DNA of 17,761 nt, taken from NCBI GenBank assembly GCA_047605685.1, contig JASGFF010000059.1, forward strand, positions 1 through 17,761. Reading direction: 5' to 3'. Numbering within the stretch: position 1 is the first letter of the stretch; the number at the start of each line of letters is the position of its first letter. This document shows positions 13,318 to 17,761 of this stretch, piece after piece. This stretch comes from JAUASV01 sp047605685 (GTDB lineage: Bacteria; Actinomycetota; Actinomycetes; Actinomycetales; Microbacteriaceae). The translations under genes and the position numbers were made by a program. The notes under the pieces were generated by a model. The model ran no database searches, was not told where the DNA came from, and worked only from the letters and a program-made list of their open reading frames with translations.

Positions 13318-13345
13318 CCCGGGGCCGGCCGCGGCCGGCCCCGGG
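13318..13345. repeat. Perfect 28-bp palindrome abutting the rne ribosome binding site
   Basis: The sequence from 13318 to 13345 equals its own reverse complement. In RNA, CCCGGGGCCGGC pairs with GCCGGCCCCGGG around a CGCG loop, a 12-bp all-GC stem. The stem ends one base before GAGGAG (13347-13352), the Shine-Dalgarno of rne, so it could restrict ribosome access, protect the message or be a cleavage/binding target. Confidence 0.85.
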
Positions 13346-13362
13346 CGAGGAGTGCACCAGCG

Positions 13363-15861
13363 ATGGTGGAAGACAAGCAGAACACCGATTCCCCCGAGCC
13401 CCGTCGTCGTCGCCTGTTCGGCGCGCGCCGCGGCCAGGTCCCGGCGACGACCGAGCCGACGACGACCGAGCCGACGACGTTCGAGCCGGCAGCCGAGGCC
13501 CCCACCGCGAATGGTGCTGGCGCGGACGTCGCCGGAGCGGATGTCGCGGTCGTGCGTGCGACGACCGAGGAAGCCGCCGCTGGGGACGCGACTGCCGGGC
13601 CCGTGGCGTCGAAGGCTCCCGCCGCGCGCCGCCGCCGGCCGGCGGCAAGGCCGGCCACCGCGCACATCAACGCGGCGGCGGCGGCCGAGCCCGATCATGC
13701 CGAGCACGATGCCGCCGAGCCCGATCCAGCCGAGCCCGATCCAGCCGGGACCGCCGCCGGCTTCGAGCCGCCGGCCGCGGGCCGGCCGAGCACGACGCTG
13801 CTGTTCCAGGCGCCCCCGGCGCCCCCGGCGCGCGGCCCGCACCTCGAGCCGGAGGCCGGCGAGGCGTCCGAGGGCCAGGTGCGCCGTCGCAACCGCCGCC
13901 GCTCCGGCGAGGCGGGGCGCGAGGGGGAGGACACACCCGGCGCCGCGAGGGTGCGCGAGCCGGAGCGGGCGCCCGTGGTCACCGAGCCGCAGAAGGTCAA
14001 GGGCTCGACGCGGCTCGAGGCCAAGAAGCAGCGCCGCCGCGACGGCCGCGACGCCGGTCGGCGCCGGCAGGTGATCACCGAGAGCGAGTTCCTCGCCCGC
14101 CGGGAGGCGGTTGACCGGGTGATGGTGGTGCGCTCGAGGTACGACCGCATCCAGATCGGCGTGCTCGAGGACGGCGTGCTCGTCGAGCACTACGTCGCCA
14201 AGAACCAGGACATGTCGCTCATCGGCAACGTCTACCTCGGCCGGGTGCAGAACGTGCTGCCGAGCATGGAGGCGGCGTTCGTCGACATCGGCCGCGGCCG
14301 CAACGCGGTGTTGTACTCCGGCGAGGTGGACTGGGACAGCGTCGAGACCGGCAACCAGCCGCGCCGCATCGAGCTGGCCCTCAAGGCCGGCGACCGGGTG
14401 CTCGTGCAGGTCACCAAGGACCCGGTTGGGCACAAGGGCGCCCGGTTGACCAGCCAGCTGAGCCTGCCCGGCCGCTACCTGGTCTACGTGCCCGGCGGCT
14501 CGATGAACGGCATCAGCCGCAAGCTGCCGGACACCGAGCGGGCCCGGCTGAAGAAGATCCTCAAGGAGACGCTGCCCGAGCACGCCGGGGTGATCGTGCG
14601 CACCGCCGCCGAGGGGGCCACCGAGGAGCAGCTCACCCTCGACGTGCAGCGCCTGGCCAACCAGTGGGAGGAGATCTCCCGACTGGTCGAGACGGCACAG
14701 CCGCCGACGCTGCTGCACTCCGAGCCCGACCTGCTCATCAAGATCATCCGGGATGTGTTCAACGAGGACTTCCACCGGATCGTGATCGACGGCGACGACG
14801 CCCGGGCGACGATCGAGCGCTACCTCGGTGCCGTGGCACCGGACCTGCTCGGGCGGGTGCAGCGGCACGAGGGCGATCGCGACCCCTTCGACGAGTATCG
14901 GATCACCGAGCAGATCGAGAAGGCGCTCGACCGCAAGGTCTGGCTGCCCTCGGGCGGCTCGCTCGTCATCGACCGCACCGAGGCGATGACGGTCGTCGAC
15001 GTCAACACCGGCAAGTTCGTCGGCTCGGGCGGCAACCTCGAGGAGACGGTCACGAAGAACAACCTCGAGGCGGCCGAGGAGATCGTCCGGCAGCTGCGGC
15101 TGCGCGACATCGGCGGCATCATCGTCGTCGACTTCATCGACATGGTGCTCGAGTCCAACAGGGACCTCGTCCTGCGCCGGCTCGTCGAGTGCCTGTCCCG
15201 AGACCGCACCAAGCACCAGGTGGCGGAGGTCACGAGCCTCGGCCTCGTGCAGATGACCCGCAAGAAGCTCGGCCTCGGCCTGCTCGAGACGTTCAGCGAG
15301 CCCTGCGAGACCTGCGCCGGCCGCGGCATCATCGTGCACCACGACCCGGTTATGAAGCACCGGCCCGCGGCCGAGCCCGGCACCGGTCGCCGCTCCCGCG
15401 GCAAGGCCTCGGGCGGCCAGGGATCGCGCGGCCAGGGCGCCGGTGGCCAAGGATCCGGTGGCCAGGGATCCGGTGGCCAGTCCTCGGGCGGCTCCTCCGG
15501 CTCGGCGCCCCGGGCGGCCGGCAACGGCACCCACGCCATCACCGACGACGTGCGCAACGCCCTGGCCCAGATCGCCGCCTCGACAGTCGCCCATCCGCCG
15601 ACGGAGTCGCCCGCACAGCCGACCGAGCCGGCCCCGGCCGACACCGAGCAGCTCCTCGAGAGCGTGCTCGACGCGATCCCCGACACCACGGCCGCCGTAT
15701 CCCGGCCGGCCGCCGCGTCGCAGCCGGCCGGCTCGCCGAACGCCGGGCCCGCTACCGCCGGACCCGACACCACCGGACCCAAGGCCGGCGGCCAGGGCCG
15801 CGGCCGGCGCCGGGCCGGCAGCTCCGGCGCGATCGTGAACGCGAAGCCGACGGAGGACTGA
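13363..15861 (+). CDS. rne: Ribonuclease E/G (Rne/Rng family), actinobacterial type
   Basis: An 832-aa endoribonuclease. As in actinobacterial RNase E/G proteins, a disordered N-terminal extension (about 1-250; Ala/Pro/Glu-rich with TEPTT and EPDPA repeats, then Arg/Lys-rich) precedes the catalytic core. The core begins near 254 with an S1-like domain (GNVYLGRVQNVLPSMEAAFVDIG). Catalytic metal ligands are D546 in VVDVNTGK and D590 in VVDFIDM, and the Zn-link is C648-E-T-C651. These spacings (44 and 58) match E. coli D303, D346 and C404 closely. The tail from about 660 is Gly/Gln/Ser- then Pro/Ala-rich and ends with basic residues. It processes rRNA/tRNA precursors and decays mRNA in the cytoplasm. 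ATG 13363 has GAGGAG 10 nt upstream; upstream in-frame codons lie in the leader palindrome and are unlikely. The gene is divergent from VKOR. Confidence 0.95.
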   Translation: MVEDKQNTDSPEPRRRRLFGARRGQVPATTEPTTTEPTTFEPAAEAPTANGAGADVAGADVAVVRATTEEAAAGDATAGPVASKAPAARRRRPAARPATAHINAAAAAEPDHAEHDAAEPDPAEPDPAGTAAGFEPPAAGRPSTTLLFQAPPAPPARGPHLEPEAGEASEGQVRRRNRRRSGEAGREGEDTPGAARVREPERAPVVTEPQKVKGSTRLEAKKQRRRDGRDAGRRRQVITESEFLARREAVDRVMVVRSRYDRIQIGVLEDGVLVEHYVAKNQDMSLIGNVYLGRVQNVLPSMEAAFVDIGRGRNAVLYSGEVDWDSVETGNQPRRIELALKAGDRVLVQVTKDPVGHKGARLTSQLSLPGRYLVYVPGGSMNGISRKLPDTERARLKKILKETLPEHAGVIVRTAAEGATEEQLTLDVQRLANQWEEISRLVETAQPPTLLHSEPDLLIKIIRDVFNEDFHRIVIDGDDARATIERYLGAVAPDLLGRVQRHEGDRDPFDEYRITEQIEKALDRKVWLPSGGSLVIDRTEAMTVVDVNTGKFVGSGGNLEETVTKNNLEAAEEIVRQLRLRDIGGIIVVDFIDMVLESNRDLVLRRLVECLSRDRTKHQVAEVTSLGLVQMTRKKLGLGLLETFSEPCETCAGRGIIVHHDPVMKHRPAAEPGTGRRSRGKASGGQGSRGQGAGGQGSGGQGSGGQSSGGSSGSAPRAAGNGTHAITDDVRNALAQIAASTVAHPPTESPAQPTEPAPADTEQLLESVLDAIPDTTAAVSRPAAASQPAGSPNAGPATAGPDTTGPKAGGQGRGRRRAGSSGAIVNAKPTED
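15415..15489 (+). repeat. Five 15-bp imperfect tandem units in the rne tail
   Basis: Units start at 15415, 15430, 15445, 15460 and 15475, each opening GGCCA(G/A). They encode five GQxxx pentapeptides (GQGSR, GQGAG, GQGSG, GQGSG, GQSSG), residues 685-709. This is a low-complexity linker, likely variable in copy number between strains. Confidence 0.9.
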
Positions 15862-15912
15862 CCACCGGCGGGGCGCGGCCCGCGCACAGCCGCGAGCGGC
15901 GAGGATAGCGGG

Positions 15913-16923
15913 GTGAGTCTCGAGGGGGACGGCGGCCTGAGCCGCGGGCGCGGTGGCGTCCTCGTGCTCATCGCCGTGCTCGCTCTCGCGGGCATCCGGG
16001 TCGCGACCGCCGGGCTCGCGAGCCCGCTGCCGGCCCTGCTGCAGGACCTCGTCACGCTCGCGATCAGCGTCATCATCGAGAGCCTGCCCTTCGTCGTCCT
16101 CGGGGTGCTGCTGTCCGTCGTCGTGCAGCTCTGGCTGCCCGAGGGACTGCTGCTGCGACTGCTGCCCCGACGCGGCATCCTGCGCCGCGCAGCGGTCAGC
16201 CTGCTCGGTGTGCTTATGCCGGTGTGCGAGTGCGGCAACGTGCCGCTCGCGCGCGGGCTGCTCGTCTCCGGGCTCTCGGTGGGCGAGGCGACGACGTTCC
16301 TGCTCGCGGCCCCCATCGTCAACCCGATCACCATCGTCACCACCTGGCAGGCGTTCGGCCTCGGCGACGGCGTCCTCGTCGCCCGCATCGCCGGCGGCTT
16401 CCTGCTGGCCAACCTCGTCGGCGCCGTGATCTCGACGCGCCGCGACGGGCTCTCGCTGCTCACCGAGCGCTTCGCGGCGGCCTGCTCAGCCCACGGCCAT
16501 GACCACGACCATGACCACGGGGGCAGGATGCGCCGATCCGGCGAGCTCCTCGTCGCCGAGCTCGGCACGATGGTGCCGGCGCTGTTCCTCGGGGCGCTCG
16601 TCGCGGCCGGCATCCAGGTGATCGTCCCGCGCAGCGTGCTCGTCGCCCTCGGCGCGAACCCGCTGCTGAGCGTGCTCGCGATGCTCGCGCTCGCCTTCGT
16701 CATCTCGGTGTGCTCCAACGTCGACGCCTTCTTCGTGCTGCCCTTCGCCTCGACGTTCCTGCCGGGCGGCATCGTCGCCTTCCTGGTGTTCGGCCCGCTC
16801 GTCGACGTCAAGATGATCTCGCTCATGCGCACCACATACCGCGGCCGGGCGCTCGCGGTCATGGCGGCGATCGTCGCGCTCGCGAGCCTCGCCCTCGGAC
16901 TGGCGGTGAACCTTGGCGTCTGA
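15913..16923 (+). CDS. ArsP/DUF318-type permease with His/Asp-rich metal-binding loop
   Basis: A 336-aa integral membrane protein with about eight hydrophobic segments in two halves. The first half carries LMPVCECGNVPLARGLL (102-117; C105, C107) followed by AAPIVNPIT. The second carries FVISVCSNVDAFFVLPFA (262-279; C267) and FGPLVDVKM. These paired Cys motifs are typical of the permease family around ArsP_1/DUF318 and B. subtilis YcgR-like proteins. The cytoplasmic or external loop between halves contains HGHDHDHDH (194-202), a clear metal-ligand cluster seen in Zn/Co/Ni transporters. The partner immediately downstream is TIGR03943-like, the usual companion. Metal or metal-complex transport is inferred; the ion is unknown. 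GTG 15913 has GAGG at 8-nt spacing, and GAGGAT 6 nt upstream could instead be a leaderless -10. The gene starts 51 nt after rne. Confidence 0.88.
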   Translation: MSLEGDGGLSRGRGGVLVLIAVLALAGIRVATAGLASPLPALLQDLVTLAISVIIESLPFVVLGVLLSVVVQLWLPEGLLLRLLPRRGILRRAAVSLLGVLMPVCECGNVPLARGLLVSGLSVGEATTFLLAAPIVNPITIVTTWQAFGLGDGVLVARIAGGFLLANLVGAVISTRRDGLSLLTERFAAACSAHGHDHDHDHGGRMRRSGELLVAELGTMVPALFLGALVAAGIQVIVPRSVLVALGANPLLSVLAMLALAFVISVCSNVDAFFVLPFASTFLPGGIVAFLVFGPLVDVKMISLMRTTYRGRALAVMAAIVALASLALGLAVNLGV

Positions 16924-17680
16924 TCGGCGGAGCCCCTCCGGGTGGGCGGCCTTCGTGCGCTGGCGCGGCATCCTGCTCACCGTCGCGGCGCTCGGCAGCA
17001 CCGGCTGGCTCGCCGTGACCGGCAGGCTCGACCTGTATGTGAACCCGCGCTACATCGCGTTCACGGTCGTGCTCGCGCTCGTCGCGCTCGTCGCGCTCGT
17101 GATCGGCACGGCCGTGCGACGTCCGGATGCCGAAGGGGCCGAGCCTCCCGGGCGGGCGGGGCGGCTCGCCGGCATCGTCGTGACCGTGCTGTGCGGCACC
17201 CTCGCCGCGGCGATGGTGCTGCTGCCGCCGGCGACGCTGTCGAGCGCGACCGCGACGGCGCGCCAGGTGGCGGCCCCCGCGGCGGCCTCCTCGGACGTGC
17301 AGGACGACGATCTGCAGACGGGATCCACCGCCTCGTTCAGCGTCAAGGACTGGGCGGCGCTGCTCGGGCAGACCTCCGACGCCAGCTTCTGGACCGGCCG
17401 CACCGCCGACGTGATCGGCTTCGTGACCCCCGACTCCGACGACCCGGACGACGTCTTCTACGTCACCCGGTTCGTGGTGACCTGCTGCGCCGTCGACGCC
17501 CAGCCCGTCGGGGTTCCCGTCTACTCGCCCGGCTGGGCCTCGGACGGCATCGCCGCCGACGACTGGGTCGAGGTCGAGGGCGCCTTCGGCGTCGACCCGG
17601 GCGCGAGCGCGGCCGCGATCGTGCTCGTTCCCACGGCCGTCACCCCCACGGAGCAGCCGGATGACCCCTACCTCTACTGA
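16913..17680 (+). CDS. TIGR03943-type putative permease partner protein
   Basis: A 255-aa protein. It has hydrophobic segments at about 19-36, 48-66 and 86-104, then an acidic extracytoplasmic-looking domain. The domain contains DVFYVTRFVVTCCAVDAQPVGVPVY, with the adjacent pair C191-C192 and D195, and later DDWVEVEG. The RF-x4-CC-x2-DA block is the hallmark I recall for TIGR03943 (YcgQ-like) proteins, almost always encoded beside the DUF318-type permease, as here. The TTG start overlaps the permease stop by 11 nt and has GGTGA just upstream; in-frame GTG 16955 would remove 14 residues. The Cys-Cys pair and the partner's His loop suggest that both proteins handle a thiophilic metal, an inference. 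No Zur-like box is visible upstream of the pair. Confidence 0.85.
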   Translation: MASDRRSPSGWAAFVRWRGILLTVAALGSTGWLAVTGRLDLYVNPRYIAFTVVLALVALVALVIGTAVRRPDAEGAEPPGRAGRLAGIVVTVLCGTLAAAMVLLPPATLSSATATARQVAAPAAASSDVQDDDLQTGSTASFSVKDWAALLGQTSDASFWTGRTADVIGFVTPDSDDPDDVFYVTRFVVTCCAVDAQPVGVPVYSPGWASDGIAADDWVEVEGAFGVDPGASAAAIVLVPTAVTPTEQPDDPYLY

Positions 17681-17761
17681 GTCCTGGGCCTCTGCTCGAC
17701 CCCCGGTCGCCGGGCCGCCGGTCGCCGGCCGGCCCCGCGCCGCCGGGCAGCCGGGCCCCCG
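17661..17761 (+). CDS. Start of an unidentified protein, cut by the window end
   Basis: ATG 17661 has GGAG (17650-17653) at 7-nt spacing and overlaps the end of the TIGR03943-like gene by 20 nt. The frame stays open to the last base (33 full codons), giving MTPTSTESWASARPPVAG and then a Pro/Gly/Arg-rich stretch. That is a disordered N-terminus with no family signature. Overlap and ribosome binding site suggest a third gene in the permease operon. Open frames are common by chance at this GC content, so support is moderate. Confidence 0.45.
   Translation, partial: MTPTSTESWASARPPVAGPPVAGRPRAAGQPGP

Larger units (their letters stand above)
13122..13362 (+). promoter_or_regulatory. Long structured 5' leader of the RNase E/G gene
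   Basis: The stretch between the predicted promoter and the rne start holds no supported gene. It carries two perfect palindromes (13133-13152 and 13318-13345). Two 11-codon ORFs are also present, 13189-13224 (MADGQFRRVIG) and 13250-13285 (MHPCPARDEKD), both with poor ribosome binding sites. A long structured leader on an RNase E-type gene recalls feedback control of E. coli rne through its own 5' UTR; whether it applies here is inference. Confidence 0.5.

Noticed and set aside
13258..13362. Upstream GTG start for rne inside the leader
   Set aside because: It would translate through the 28-bp palindrome and lacks a Shine-Dalgarno; ATG 13363 has GAGGAG at 10 nt.
15415..15489. CRISPR-like array
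   Set aside because: The units are contiguous 15-bp coding repeats without spacers, encoding a GQ-rich linker of rne.
14820..16862. Open frame of 680 codons on the minus strand across rne, the intergenic gap and the permease
   Set aside because: Ser/Arg/Pro-rich shadow frame crossing two well-supported genes.

Overview
The window is very GC-rich (roughly 72% by eye) and almost fully coding. Many genes start with GTG and carry strong third-position G/C bias. It looks like chromosomal DNA of a high-GC actinobacterium. Family content (VKOR with a DsbA-like partner beside an RNase E/G gene, a DUF3516 helicase, GH15 trehalase-like and App1-like enzymes) suggests a Micrococcales genome, plausibly Microbacteriaceae. 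That placement is an inference, not a database result. I see no rRNA, tRNA, insertion sequence, phage gene or CRISPR array.

Layout. (1) The C-terminal end of an EamA/DMT-type transporter (+) converges on a 508-aa atypical short-chain dehydrogenase (-) with a four-cysteine knuckle and no catalytic Tyr. (2) A repeat-bearing 59-bp intergenic region separates it from a divergent + strand unit: a Ski2-like DUF3516 helicase, an alpha/beta hydrolase overlapping it by 4 nt, and a small unrecognised protein. (3) A minus-strand cluster reads App1-like HAD phosphatase, then GH15 trehalase-like hydrolase (2 nt apart), then a FUSC-type membrane protein. (4) Divergent to it is a TetR regulator with a perfect 7-4-7 palindrome just upstream of its ribosome binding site, followed by a 16-bp-stem terminator. 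(5) Next is an orphan OpuAC/ProX-type osmolyte-binding lipoprotein (+). (6) A minus-strand pair follows, VKOR then a membrane-anchored DsbA-like thioredoxin-fold protein: an extracytoplasmic disulfide-forming system. (7) Divergent from VKOR is an RNase E/G gene with a leader of about 235 nt containing two perfect palindromes, the second abutting the Shine-Dalgarno. (8) After rne come an ArsP/DUF318-type permease with a His/Asp metal-binding loop, a TIGR03943-type partner overlapping it, and the start of a third overlapping gene cut by the window end.

Two features run through the window. First, many starts have a -10-like hexamer only 5-7 nt before an ATG/GTG (about 1802, 1862, 5133, 6641, 9550, 10506, 13066, 15913), suggesting leaderless transcripts; the TetR, DsbA and rne genes instead have clear Shine-Dalgarno sites. 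Second, small tandem duplications with periods of 15 or 18 bp occur in five genes, at termini, start sites or linkers. The points most worth following up are the atypical SDR, the palindromic rne leader, the TetR operator candidate, the duplicated leaderless start of the lipoprotein gene, and the metal-type permease module placed where rplU-rpmA would often follow rne.
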